From Schlegelella_A sp036263655 (lineage in GTDB: Bacteria > Pseudomonadota > Gammaproteobacteria > Burkholderiales > Burkholderiaceae_C): a stretch of DNA of 64,000 nt. Of the stretch, positions 15,699 through 24,688 are shown piece after piece. The position numbers and the translations under genes were made by a program. The DNA lies in assembly GCA_036263655.1 (NCBI GenBank), contig DATAGP010000005.1, forward strand, positions 31,500 through 95,499, given 5' to 3'. The notes beneath the pieces were generated by a model that ran no database searches, was not told the origin of the DNA, and was given only the letters and a program-made list of their open reading frames with translations. The number at the start of each line of letters is the position of its first letter. The stretch's first letter is position 1.

Positions 15699-16634
15699 AT
15701 GGACCTGAATCTTCGCAACGCACGTGCCTTCGTGGTGGTGGCCCGTCACGGCAGCTTCACCAAGGCAGCGGCGTTGCTGCACCTGTCGCAGCCCGCGCTC
15801 ACCGTGCAGATCCGCAACTTCGAGAGCGCGCTCAAGGTCAAGGTGCTCGATCGAAGCAGCCGCTCCGTCGAGCTGACGCAGACGGGACGCGAACTGCTGC
15901 CGACGCTCGAGAGGATGCTGCACGAGTTCGACACGATCGTCGCTGACACCCACGCCACGAGCGCCGGGCGCAGAGGCACCGTGCGGATCGCCGCGTTGCC
16001 TTCCTTCGCGTCGGGCCTGCTCCCCGACGTCATACGCGCCGTGCGCGAGACCGAGCCGGGGCTCGGCTTCGTCGTGCGCGACGCCGTCGCGAGCCGCGTC
16101 ATCGACCTCGTCGTCGAGGAAGAGGTGGACCTCGGCCTGACCGGCGGCGAGATGCCCACCGACCAGGTCGAGGTGCTGCACCGGTGCGAGGATCGGCTCT
16201 GCGTCGTCTTCCCGCGCGATCACGCCTTCGCGCGGCTCCGCACCGTCAAGTTCGAGGATCTCGTCGGTGTCCCCATGGTGCTGACCGACCATGCGACGAG
16301 CCTTCGCGCCGTCGTCGAAAGTGCCTTTTCTCGCGCCCGCTTGCGCCCTGTGGTCGTCTGTGAGACGACACACATGCTGACGGCAGCGGCGATGGTCGCA
16401 AGCGGGCTAGGCGTCGCGATCCTGCCGGGGTCGGCGCGCGAACGCGAGGCGATGCCGGGCCTGGCCTCCCGGTCGATCGACGATGAGGCGTTCGTCCGCC
16501 CGCTGGCGCTCGTGAAGAAGGCGCGGCGGACCTTGTCGGCCGCCTGCGATTCATTCGCGCAAGCCTGCATCGCCGGCCTCGAGCGGAGTGCGTCGGCACC
16601 GGCCGCGAAGCCGGCGCGAAAGAGCAAGCACTGA
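15699..16634 (+). CDS. LysR-family transcriptional regulator
   Basis: A 311-residue LysR regulator. Residues 1-60 form the winged helix-turn-helix (MDLNLRNARAFVVVARHGSF, TKAAALLHLSQPALTVQIRN, then DRSSRSVELTQTGREL). The effector domain follows with GTVRIAALPSFASGLLPDVI and a second lobe with TAAAMVASGLGVAILPG. A basic tail (AAKPARKSKH) ends the protein. Divergent from the metallo-beta-lactamase/DUF3299 operon, which it most likely controls, probably with autoregulation. There is no obvious ribosome-binding site before the ATG, which fits a leaderless or nearly leaderless message. Ligand unknown. Confidence 0.92.
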   Translation: MDLNLRNARAFVVVARHGSFTKAAALLHLSQPALTVQIRNFESALKVKVLDRSSRSVELTQTGRELLPTLERMLHEFDTIVADTHATSAGRRGTVRIAALPSFASGLLPDVIRAVRETEPGLGFVVRDAVASRVIDLVVEEEVDLGLTGGEMPTDQVEVLHRCEDRLCVVFPRDHAFARLRTVKFEDLVGVPMVLTDHATSLRAVVESAFSRARLRPVVVCETTHMLTAAAMVASGLGVAILPGSAREREAMPGLASRSIDDEAFVRPLALVKKARRTLSAACDSFAQACIAGLERSASAPAAKPARKSKH

Positions 16635-16682
16635 GGAGCGGCTCGCCCGCACCCGCTGGACATCCGAGCGGTCGGCCGCCGT

Positions 16683-18350
16683 CTAGCGGCCGTCGAGAGA
16701 CCTCGGCACCCGAACCACGTTCGCGTCGTGCATCACCTTCCCGCCGATGAGTGTCAGAACCGACTGGATCCGCGGGATCTGGGCGTCCGGCACCGAGAAG
16801 AAGTCGCGGTCGAGAACGACGAGATCGGCATGGTTGCCCTTCTCGATCGAGCCGATGTCGTCCTCCCAGATGAACCACTTGTTCGCAGCGGTCGCCAGCC
16901 GCATCGTCTCCTGACGGGTCAGCCTCTGCCCCTCGTTCACCAGGTCACCACGCAGGTTCCTGCCCGTGATCATGGTGTAGAAGTTGAGCCATGGGTTGAT
17001 GACGGTGATGTCGCCGCCGTCGGAGTGGTAGCCCAGCGGAATGCCGTTGTCGTAGAGCATGCGGTACGGCGGCCCGACCGGCGGCGCGTTGGCGGCGCGC
17101 GTGCGTGTCGGCCCCCACCCGACCAGCAGGCCACCGCCCAGCGCCTTGAAGCGGTTCACCAGATCCTCGGTGACTTGCGGCACGTGCGAGATGATCCAGC
17201 GCAGCCCGTTGATCGGGATCTCGGCGTTGACGATCTCGCGGTCCATCACCAGATTGTTGAAAGACGTGAGGTTCAGCGAATGGTCCTCGGCACGCCAGCC
17301 CTCCGCGGCGATGGCGCGCAGACCGAATACGCCGCCGCCGGTGAACTCACCGATTCCGCCGGTCTTCAACCAGTCGTTGCCGAAGAACGGGAACGAATTC
17401 CTCAGCCGCTCGGCCAGCGTCGGAATGGCGGGATCGTTGGCCGGGTCCTGGTGCAGGAAGTCGATGCGCAAGCGTGCGGGCAGCGCCTTTTCCCGGTCCA
17501 GCGCGAGGAACGGCCGGTGCATCGTGTAGACGTTCTCGGTTGCGATGCCGCCGGCCGGCAGTGCCGAGTGGAAGGCACCGGCGTCCTTGTGCGTCGTGAT
17601 GCCGAGAGTGGTGAAGTACTGCAGGGCCTCCGCAGCAGTGCGCTTCCTCGACTCGGGCGTCAGCAGCCGCTCGCGCAGCAGGCGCAGCGCCAGGGTCGTT
17701 CCCGACGCGCCGCCCGGAATGCTGCCGTCGGCAGCGACGGTGACGCCCGCGAACTGCAGCCAGGTCCTGCCCGCGCTGTTGGTGCTCGCGCCGCCCTGGG
17801 CCGCCTGGATGTAGACCGGGTGGCCGATCGCGTCGAGCTCGCTGAGGTTCGGCAACCGCTGCTCGGCAAACTGCATCGCCGATATCGGTCCGATGGTGGT
17901 GATGAATCCGCCGCGCGGCACCGTCGCCGCATACGCCTGGTACGCCGCGATCGCGTCCGGAATCGTGAAGACGTGCTCCATCGACACGTGGTATCCGGGC
18001 CGGTTGCCCACCAGCACGATGTGGTTGTGCGCGTCGATGATTCCGGGAATCACGGTGCGTCCACCGACATCGATGACCTTCGGCTTGTCGCTGCGATCGA
18101 CGCGGCGGCCCACCTCGACGAAGCGGCCGTTCTTGATCAGCACCTCGTCGACGACGCGGTTCGTCGCGTCCATCGTGTGGATCCGGCCGTTGGTGATCAC
18201 CAGCGCCTCGCCTTTGTCCCCTCGACCGTCCCTCCGGTCGCCGCGCCGACCGTCGTCGGCCGAGGTCGACAGCCCGAACGAGACCGCTCCTGCGCCGACG
18301 AGCGTTGCGGCGAATACGGCCCTCAGGTTCCGCCAGGTCGAGACTCTCAT
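16683..18350 (-). CDS. Exported amidohydrolase (amidohydrolase-3/YtcJ-like)
   Basis: A 555-residue metal-dependent amidohydrolase. An N-terminal signal-like segment (about 1-32) is followed by a charged Asp/Arg/Gly linker, then the composite beta-sandwich/TIM-barrel fold. Metal ligands H108 and H110 lie in PGIIDAHNHIVLVG; the late GYHSDGGDITVINPW segment supplies the conserved His/Asp region, and GSIEKGNHADLVVLDRDFF is the usual C-terminal sandwich motif. Members hydrolyse amides or related C-N bonds; the substrate is unknown. Its start is 37 nt from the end of the frameshifted PEP-CTERM gene, on the same strand, so they may share a transcript. Confidence 0.88.
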   Translation of the reverse strand: MRVSTWRNLRAVFAATLVGAGAVSFGLSTSADDGRRGDRRDGRGDKGEALVITNGRIHTMDATNRVVDEVLIKNGRFVEVGRRVDRSDKPKVIDVGGRTVIPGIIDAHNHIVLVGNRPGYHVSMEHVFTIPDAIAAYQAYAATVPRGGFITTIGPISAMQFAEQRLPNLSELDAIGHPVYIQAAQGGASTNSAGRTWLQFAGVTVAADGSIPGGASGTTLALRLLRERLLTPESRKRTAAEALQYFTTLGITTHKDAGAFHSALPAGGIATENVYTMHRPFLALDREKALPARLRIDFLHQDPANDPAIPTLAERLRNSFPFFGNDWLKTGGIGEFTGGGVFGLRAIAAEGWRAEDHSLNLTSFNNLVMDREIVNAEIPINGLRWIISHVPQVTEDLVNRFKALGGGLLVGWGPTRTRAANAPPVGPPYRMLYDNGIPLGYHSDGGDITVINPWLNFYTMITGRNLRGDLVNEGQRLTRQETMRLATAANKWFIWEDDIGSIEKGNHADLVVLDRDFFSVPDAQIPRIQSVLTLIGGKVMHDANVVRVPRSLDGR

Positions 18351-18387
18351 TCGAAACTCCTTCGATGGGCGAAATCAACAGCCCACG

Positions 18388-18986
18388 TCACTTTTGCAAG
18401 CGGCCCCTGGAACGAGCGACCAAGCCAAGCGCCCCCGCCAGCAGCAGGGCGTAGGTTTCCGGCTCGGGGATCGCGGCAGCCATGAAGTCGAACTGCGAGA
18501 TCGTGGCCGTTGCGGAGCCGCCGATGCAGTCGGTGCAGTTGAGGAACCAGCCAAACGACGACGCGGCGGCAAACGTTCGCATGCCGCTCTGAGCGTTGGC
18601 TCCGCCCGGATCCGACAACAGCACGCGGGACGAGTCGACGAGCACGCCGAAGAGGTCGCCGCCCGGGCCCGCGGTATCGGTCGTCAGGTACGACCAGCTG
18701 AACGAATAGATTCCGGGCAAGCTCGCCGTGACCTGGAGCTGGCACGGCCGGGAACCTGGAAAGCGCCACCGGTGCAGCTCGGCACGTCACCCGCAGCGTT
18801 GCTGCCGGTCAGGACGAGCTGGGCGGTCGTGAACGTCGCGACTCCAAGCGTCGGTGAACCCGCGAGGGTGCCGGTGTGGGCGACCGTCCAGGTGGCAGGT
18901 GCGAGCGGGCCGGTGAAGTCGACTGCCGCTGCCGGCCCGGCCAAGCCCGCAAGAGCAATGGAAGCAATGGTGATCAGCTTCCGCAC
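18388..18986 (-). pseudogene. PEP-CTERM sorting-domain protein, frameshifted
   Basis: Two overlapping frames form one protein. The first begins at 18986 with a signal peptide (MRKLITIASIALAGLAGPAAA) and runs through TWTVAHTGTLAGSPTLGV to about AFQVPG. The second supplies QLQVTASLPGIYSFSWSYL, a Cys-containing NCTDCIGG stretch and the C-terminal sorting signal AAAIPEPETYALLLAGALG with a closing Arg-rich tail. A single missing base near 18745-18752 accounts for the break. PEP-CTERM proteins are exported and processed by an EpsH-type exosortase, often with exopolysaccharide. It may be a true pseudogene or a sequencing error. Total length would be about 199 residues. Confidence 0.75.
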
Positions 18987-19164
18987 ACTCGTCCCCTGTA
19001 TCGACGTCGCCGCTCGGTCGTCCGAACGCGCACCTTCGAGACAGATTAGGGGCGAGGCGGCTCACGCGTATCCGGACATTTCAGGAGCGGCGCACGCACG
19101 CTGCTTGCCAACGCTCGCCATGCGCCGCGGCCGCTCACACGCTGCCGGGTGCCGAACGTGCAGC

Positions 19165-20175
19165 TCAGCGGCGCGCCGCCTGGTAGTAGCGAGGCTCGTA
19201 GTAGGCCGAGACCGGCTGCATCTTCTTCGACGGCTTGCCGTACCGTTCGCGCAGCTCGACCACCGTGCGCACACCGGCTTCGTTCAGCCGGGCCTGGCGC
19301 TCGAACCCCGTCGCCGGGTGGAGCAGGATGTCGTAGGCCTGCGACGCGCTTTGCGGCGTCGAGTTCGGCACATTGCGCAGGAAAAGATCCAGCGCCGCCT
19401 GCCTGTTGCGCGGCTCGTACAGCCAGTCGAGTGCCTCGCGATAGCCGCGGATGTAGCCGGTCACCGCGCCGGCATTCTGCTGGGCCCAGCTGCGGCGCAC
19501 GCCGGCGACGAGGCCCTGATAGCTGCCGAGCGTCGCCGACGCGTCCGCCAGCACGCGCTTGCCCTGCGCCTGCGCCAGCACGTCGAAGGGCGAGATGAGC
19601 ATCGTTGCGGCATGTCTGCCGGCGAGCAGCTGCTCGAAGCGCTGCATGACGCCGCCGGCAGGCACGGTCTTGTAGTCGCGGTCGAGCACCAGTCCGTTGC
19701 GCGCCAGGATCTCGAGGAGCACGAACGCATATCCGGTGGTCAGCGAGTCGACCGAGACCTCCTTGCCGCGCAGCTGCGCGATCGTGCCGATGTCGGGCTG
19801 CGCCACGAGCTTCAGAAAACCGCTGTCGCCGCCCATCACGGCGACCAGGTCGGCGCCGTCGACGCCGGGTGCCCCCTGGCCCTCGCGGTAGGCGATAAGG
19901 TTGTCGACGGCCGTCATCGCGATCTCGAAGTCGCCCTTGACGAGGCCGGTCAGCTGGAACGTCGAATTCGGCGTGTTGACGGTCTTCACGTCGACGCCGT
20001 TGCGGACGAAGAAGCCCTGCGCCTGCGCCGCCCAGAGCGGCCAGTTGAAGCCGCCGGGGAAGACGATCACCTTCAGCTCCTGAGGGGGGGCGGCGGGCGC
20101 CTCTGCCCGAGGCAGCGGTGAGCAGGCGGCCAGCAACGCCGGCACGAGGCCGCAAACGAGTCGGATCAGTTTCAC
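19165..20175 (-). CDS. ABC-transporter substrate-binding lipoprotein (SsuA/NMT1-like)
   Basis: A 336-residue periplasmic receptor. The GTG start at 20175 is fixed by GGAG five bases upstream. The signal ends in a lipobox (ALLAACSP), so it is probably a lipoprotein anchored at Cys. The body is SsuA/THI5-like: FNWPLWAAQAQGFF, FQLTGLVKGDFEIAMTAVDN, then LRGKEVSVDSLTTGYAF. Relatives bind sulfonates, nitrate or pyrimidine precursors. No permease or ATPase gene adjoins it. It faces the GrdB-like gene across 127 nt, so the two may share a control region and a small-molecule substrate. Substrate unknown. Confidence 0.87.
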   Translation of the reverse strand: MKLIRLVCGLVPALLAACSPLPRAEAPAAPPQELKVIVFPGGFNWPLWAAQAQGFFVRNGVDVKTVNTPNSTFQLTGLVKGDFEIAMTAVDNLIAYREGQGAPGVDGADLVAVMGGDSGFLKLVAQPDIGTIAQLRGKEVSVDSLTTGYAFVLLEILARNGLVLDRDYKTVPAGGVMQRFEQLLAGRHAATMLISPFDVLAQAQGKRVLADASATLGSYQGLVAGVRRSWAQQNAGAVTGYIRGYREALDWLYEPRNRQAALDLFLRNVPNSTPQSASQAYDILLHPATGFERQARLNEAGVRTVVELRERYGKPSKKMQPVSAYYEPRYYQAARR

Positions 20176-20302
20176 GGTGTCTCCACTTCCATTCACGGTC
20201 GAGCATCTCGGCTGCCGAAGGCTACACCGTAGCGAGCGAGCGTAAAGGACGCGCTGCACAATGGCACGCCCCGTGCGCGAACCTCTCGCCGGAGACAAAA
20301 GG

Positions 20303-21259
20303 ATGACGCGCGACAGCACCACCGAGCACGCATTCGCCCTCGCGCACGACGTGCCGGTGCCCTACATGCAGCGCACTCGCGACTACTACCAGGCGCTGGG
20401 CTACGGCGCGCCGTACGAATGGGCCCACTACGCCGACGTTCCTTTTCGACCGCTGACGAAGCCGCTCGCGGCGTGCCGGGTCGCCCTCGTCACGACTGCC
20501 GCACCCTATCAAGCGGACAAGGGTGACCAGGGCCCCGGAGCGCCGTACAACGCGAGCGCGAAGTTCTACAGCGTGTATTCCGGCGACTCGGCGCGGGACC
20601 ACGACCTGCGGATCTCGCACGTCTCCATCGACCGCCAGCACACGACGGCGGAGGACCCGGGGAGCTACTTTCCGCTGCCGATGCTGCGCGAGTGCGCGCA
20701 GTCGGGGCGCATCGGGGCCGTGGCGGCCCGGTTCCACGGCGCACCCACCAACCGAAGCGTTCGCGTCACGCTGGGCGTCGACGGCCCGCAGCTCGTCGCT
20801 CGCTGCCTCGCCGACGCCGCCGATGCCGCGATCCTCGTGCCGAACTGCCCGGTCTGCCATCAGACGACGAGCCTCGTCGCCCGGCTGCTGGAAGAGGCCG
20901 GCATCGCCACGATCGTGCTGGGCTGCGCCAAGGACATCGTCGAGCACGTGGGCGTGCCGAGACTGCTCTTCTCCGACTTTCCGCTCGGCAACGCGGCCGG
21001 TCGGCCCCGCGATCCCGTCTCTCAGGCGTTCACGCTCGAGCTGGCGCTGAAGGTTCTCGAAGCGGCACCGGGTCCGCGCACGACGGTTCAGTCGCCACTG
21101 CGATGGAGCACGAGCCCGGACTGGAAGCTCGACTTCTGCAACGTCGAGCGCCTGACGCCCGAGGACATCGCCCGCCGGCGTGCCGAGTTCGACATCGCCA
21201 AGATGCAGGCGAAGAAACTCCGTGGCGGCGCGGACGGCAGCGTCCGCTTGAACGACTGA
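20303..21259 (+). CDS. Glycine/sarcosine/betaine reductase selenoprotein-B-like protein
   Basis: A 318-residue protein resembling the B subunit (GrdB) family of Stickland glycine/sarcosine/betaine reductases. The strongest match is the segment ILVPNCPVCHQTTSLVARL followed by LEEAGIATIVLGCAKD, plus FPLGNAAGRPRD. Clostridial GrdB contains selenocysteine; here the motif has two Cys (CPVC) and no in-frame TGA. Proteobacterial homologues are common and have no assigned function; some could be reductases or C-N/C-S lyases. The start at 20303 has GGAG eight bases upstream; an ATG at 20261 is in frame but without that support. Divergent from a substrate-binding lipoprotein gene. Its stop lies 3 nt from the end of a convergent MFS gene. 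Confidence 0.78.
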   Translation: MTRDSTTEHAFALAHDVPVPYMQRTRDYYQALGYGAPYEWAHYADVPFRPLTKPLAACRVALVTTAAPYQADKGDQGPGAPYNASAKFYSVYSGDSARDHDLRISHVSIDRQHTTAEDPGSYFPLPMLRECAQSGRIGAVAARFHGAPTNRSVRVTLGVDGPQLVARCLADAADAAILVPNCPVCHQTTSLVARLLEEAGIATIVLGCAKDIVEHVGVPRLLFSDFPLGNAAGRPRDPVSQAFTLELALKVLEAAPGPRTTVQSPLRWSTSPDWKLDFCNVERLTPEDIARRRAEFDIAKMQAKKLRGGADGSVRLND

Positions 21260-21262
21260 GCG

Positions 21263-22442
21263 CTACGCCGCGCGTGCCGCCATCGCGCGCCGGAATCCGA
21301 GGAACGTCGCGCTGGCGAGGAAGGCAACCGCCGCTGCCATCCACAGCGCTGCCTTGCCGCCGAATGCGTCGTACAGCGCGCCGGCCAGCATCGGCAGGAC
21401 CGCGCAACCCAGGTAGTAGACGGTGTAGAAGACGCCCATCCCGGCGCTTCGGCTCTCCGGTCGCAGGAACTTCGCCCGGCGCCGACACCAGCGCCGCCGC
21501 CGGGATCCCGCCGACGAGGCCGCCCAGCAGCAGCCAGGGCAGCGGAGCGCTTCCTGCAGCGATGAACAGCAAGCTCGCGCACCAGGCGAGGATCGTCGCG
21601 TGGCAGAGCCGGTCCGGCCGCCGGCTGCGCTCCAGGAGGAAGCCGCCGGCCTGCACGCTGACCACGAACATGACCGTGTTGAGCGCAACGAGCCAGCCGG
21701 CGTCGGCGATGCCCGAGCCGTTCTCGACCAGGAACGACGGCAGGAACGACAGCACGATCTGGTAGGCCGCGTTGTAGAGCAGCCAGGGCAGCGCAGCGAT
21801 CGCGAGCAGCGACCACTCGCGTCGCGTCAATGCGCCCACGCCGATGCCGGTCGCCGCGGGCGAGGGAGAAGCGGAGCCCGTCACCGCGAGCGGCGGACGG
21901 TAGAACGTCGCCACCACCACCAGACCGAGCAGCGCGAAGACCGCGGCGGATGCGACGCTCCAGCGCCAGCCCGCGATCTCGCCGAGCGCACCCCCGACGG
22001 CGAGCGAGACGCCGATGCCGATCGGCCAGGCATTGATCAGCACCGACATGGCGAGGAACCGATCGCGCCCTTCGAAGAGGTCGGTCACCATCTTCGTCAT
22101 CAGCACGTTGAGGACGACGGCGCCGATGCCGCTCGTGAAGCGGGCCGCGTTGGCGGCGGCAAAGGACTCCGCGACGGTGAGCCAGGCTCCGCCGGCGGCC
22201 ATGAGCGCGAGGCCGACGAGCACGAGGCGCTTGTCGCCGAAACGGCGTCCGAGCAGCCCGCCCGGAAGCGCGAACACGACCCCGGGCAGCAGGTAGAGGC
22301 CGATCAGCCAGCCCAGCTGAGCCTTGTCGAGGGCGAGCCCGTCGCCGATGAGGGGCGCGACCGCGGCGATCGACTGGAACTGGAACCCCATCGCGGCGCG
22401 CGCCAGCGTCAGCGCAGCGAGACACCGCCAGCTCCCGCTCAT
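21263..22442 (-). pseudogene. MFS transporter, frameshifted near the C-terminus
   Basis: From ATG 22442 the frame encodes spans 1-10 of an MFS transporter (GFQFQSIAAVAPLIGDGL; GGLLGRRFGDKRLVL loop; LLERSRRPDRL second-half loop) up to PAAALVSAPG. It then turns to Arg-rich nonsense. The adjacent frame continues correctly with KFLRPESRSAGMGVFYTVYY, then LPMLAGALYDAFGG and a last span, ending at 21263. Removing one C from the CCC at 21475-21477 restores a single frame of about 393 residues. One indel in a C-run suggests sequencing error, though real inactivation is possible. Convergent with the GrdB-like gene, 3 nt apart. Substrate unknown. Confidence 0.75.
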
Positions 22443-22580
22443 CGATTCACCGGTGAACGTCGAGCCATGCGTCCCCATTCGGCATTGCGCTTCGAGGATA
22501 TCCGCAGACACCGGGTGCATCTTGATCGAATCGCGGATCGCGCTGAAGATCGGCGACACCCGCGCAGGAGGAGCCGAGCC

Positions 22581-23459
22581 ATGGTCTTCAAGTCGACGCA
22601 CACCGCACTCACCTGGAGTGATTCACGGGCGGCAGCGCTCTATTTCGATCGTGTCATGCCGGTGAACATCCCGGACACCTACCGCGCCGACGCCGAGGAC
22701 CCGATCTACTACGAAGTGCTGAAGAGCCTGCTGCCCGAGGCACTCCTCGACCCGCACTCGAAGACCGGCCTGGCTGGCGCGGTCACCAGCTACGTGGCCT
22801 ATTTCCTGGTCGCCTTCCCGCAGGCGGCAGGAGTGGCATCGCTCCCAAGCGGCGAGACCCTGGAGCAGCGTGCCGCATCGACCATGCCCAAGCTGCTCGA
22901 CGCCTTCGGCCATCTGGTGAGCAGCTCAGGGGTCCGCGACTTCGCTGTGTACGGCGAGCCTCTCAGCCCCGCGACCCCCGGCGCGAACTCCGACCCGGCT
23001 CTGGTCCTCAGCAACCTCAACCTCGTCGACGCGAGCAAGCTGTCGTGGAGGCACATTCTCGAGTTGCGAAAGGATCAGGATTCGATCGAGCGCCTCCGTA
23101 ACCTGCGCCGGGCGGTCTACAAGGACTACTCGGGCAAGCCCGAGGCCTACATCAAGGAAGACATCGAGTTCCGGATCTCGGAATACGAGGCCGCCACCAA
23201 GTTCTGGAACCTGCCGACCCAGAAGGGCATCCTCGAGATCGCCATGACGGGCGAAGCTCTGGCCGCCGTCGGGGGCGCCGTGGCACTGGCGCTGTTCGGT
23301 GCGCCGGTGGTCGCCGCCGCCGCGGCCGGTGGCGCCATTGCCGTCGGCAAGGCGGCCCTGTCGATCGCTGCGCGCAAGCGCGAGATCGAGCTCGAGCGTC
23401 GGCGCAACCCGATGGCCTACCTCGTCAAGCTCCGCCAGGCGACGGAAGTCGCGGCCTGA
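22581..23459 (+). CDS. Conserved hypothetical protein with C-terminal hydrophobic hairpin
   Basis: A 292-residue protein I do not recognise. It starts MVFKSTHTALTWSDSRAAAL with a very good ribosome-binding site (GGAGGAG, 22567-22573). The first 200 residues are soluble and mixed charge, with acidic and basic helices (RKDQDSIERLRNLRRAVYK). Residues about 220-265 are a long Ala/Gly/Val stretch that could form a membrane hairpin or a glycine-zipper-like insertion segment, followed by a basic ISAARKREIELERRR-like tail. It is divergent from the frameshifted MFS gene. The coding pattern (GC-rich third positions, coherent sequence) says it is real. Confidence 0.7.
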   Translation: MVFKSTHTALTWSDSRAAALYFDRVMPVNIPDTYRADAEDPIYYEVLKSLLPEALLDPHSKTGLAGAVTSYVAYFLVAFPQAAGVASLPSGETLEQRAASTMPKLLDAFGHLVSSSGVRDFAVYGEPLSPATPGANSDPALVLSNLNLVDASKLSWRHILELRKDQDSIERLRNLRRAVYKDYSGKPEAYIKEDIEFRISEYEAATKFWNLPTQKGILEIAMTGEALAAVGGAVALALFGAPVVAAAAAGGAIAVGKAALSIAARKREIELERRRNPMAYLVKLRQATEVAA

Positions 23460-23490
23460 CGACGAACGAGCCGAGCTGCAAGCGCCCCCG

Positions 23491-23519
23491 GTTCACTGCA
23501 GCCCACGTTCACTGCAGCC
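23491..23519. repeat. Short direct repeat
   Basis: The 13-mer GTTCACTGCAGCC occurs twice, at 23491-23503 and 23507-23519, separated by 3 nt. It lies in the gap between the unknown protein and the convergent crotonase gene. Each copy holds a CTGCAG palindrome. No function is apparent. Confidence 0.5.
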
Positions 23520-23544
23520 GCCCAAGGCAGTCGTTCGGACGCCG

Positions 23545-24432
23545 TCATTCGAACTCCGGCCCGTGCCACCAGGGGAAGAACCCCGGCATGCCGCTGGACA
23601 CCCGATCCGGAAACACCGCCCTCCTCTTCTCGAGAAACGCCCCCACCCCCTCCCGGACATCGGCCGACACCCCCCGCGCCTGGATCGCCCGACTGTCGAT
23701 CCGGTGCGCATGCATCGGATGCTCCGCCGCCGACAAGCGCCACAGCATCTGCCGCGTCAGCGCCACCGACACCGGCGCCGCGTTGTCCGCGATCTCCCGC
23801 GCCAGCGCCCGCGCCGCCGGCAGCAGCTCGTCCGGCGCATGCACCGAGCGCACCAGCCCGCGTGCGAGTGCCTCGTCGGCGTCGAACACGCGGCCGGTCA
23901 TGCACCACTCGAGCGCCGTCTGCATGCCGACCAGGCGCGGCAGGAACCACGACGACGCGGCTTCGAGCGTGATGCCGCGGCGCGCGAAGACGAAGCCGAA
24001 GCGCGCCGAGGTGGACGCCAGGCGCATGTCCATCGGCAGCTGGATCGTCGCGCCGATGCCGACCGCCGGGCCGTTGATGGCGCCGATCACCGGCTTCAGG
24101 CTCTCGTAGATCCGCAGCGTGTTGGTGCCGCCGCCGTCGCGGTAGACGTCGCCGACGCGAAGCTTCTCCAGGTAAGGATGGTTCTGCGCGGCCTTGCGGT
24201 CGAAGGTGTCGCCACCCGAAGACAGGTCGGCGCCGGCGCAGAAGGCGCGGCCGGCGCCGGTGACGATCGCCGCCTTCACCTCGTCGTCGGCATCGGTCTC
24301 GTCGAACAGCAGCCCGAGCTCGACGCGCATCTGCCCGTTGTAGGCGTTGAGCTTTTCGGGACGATGGAGGGTGATGGTGGCGATGCCATCCTCCACCTCG
24401 TAGCGCGTGGTCTCGAGCGGCGGCAGCGGCAT
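23545..24432 (-). CDS. Enoyl-CoA hydratase/crotonase family protein
   Basis: A 295-residue crotonase-fold protein. Seen: HRPEKLNAYNGQM (first oxyanion-loop region), VTGAGRAFCAGADLS, INGPAVGIGATIQLPMDMRLA, and FGFVFARRGITLEAASSWFLPRLVG, where the Glu in LEAASSW occupies the usual catalytic-Glu position. The last 60 residues form the C-terminal helical lid, with EKRRAVFPDRV. It is about 30 residues longer than a standard hydratase because of an insertion around 85-100 (SSGGDTFDRKAA). The start at 24432 gives the expected N-terminus. It stands alone with no operon partner. Hydratase is the default guess; isomerase or another crotonase reaction is possible. Confidence 0.88.
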   Translation of the reverse strand: MPLPPLETTRYEVEDGIATITLHRPEKLNAYNGQMRVELGLLFDETDADDEVKAAIVTGAGRAFCAGADLSSGGDTFDRKAAQNHPYLEKLRVGDVYRDGGGTNTLRIYESLKPVIGAINGPAVGIGATIQLPMDMRLASTSARFGFVFARRGITLEAASSWFLPRLVGMQTALEWCMTGRVFDADEALARGLVRSVHAPDELLPAARALAREIADNAAPVSVALTRQMLWRLSAAEHPMHAHRIDSRAIQARGVSADVREGVGAFLEKRRAVFPDRVSSGMPGFFPWWHGPEFE

Positions 24433-24688
24433 GGCGGTGTCCTCGACGGTGCAAAGGCAGGAGGGAGTCGCGCGCATTGTGCGACCCCCTGTTCGCCTGG
24501 GCGACTTCGGGCAGGGCCGTGAAGCTCGCGACCGCCTGCACGACCGCTTCGACCGCGTTCCTGAAGACACCCGCATGCTTTGAGTTCGTCTCCTGGCAGA
24601 GGGCCGCGTCGCGTCCCGGGACGCCGCCGCCGCCCGGTGCGCTGCCCCGACAGCGGCGCTGGGCGCGGCGCGCCTTGCAGACAGAGGC

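Noticed and set aside
16728..18485. 585-residue plus-strand frame opposite the amidohydrolase
   Set aside because: Antisense shadow; the minus strand has the HNH metal motif and a full amidohydrolase.
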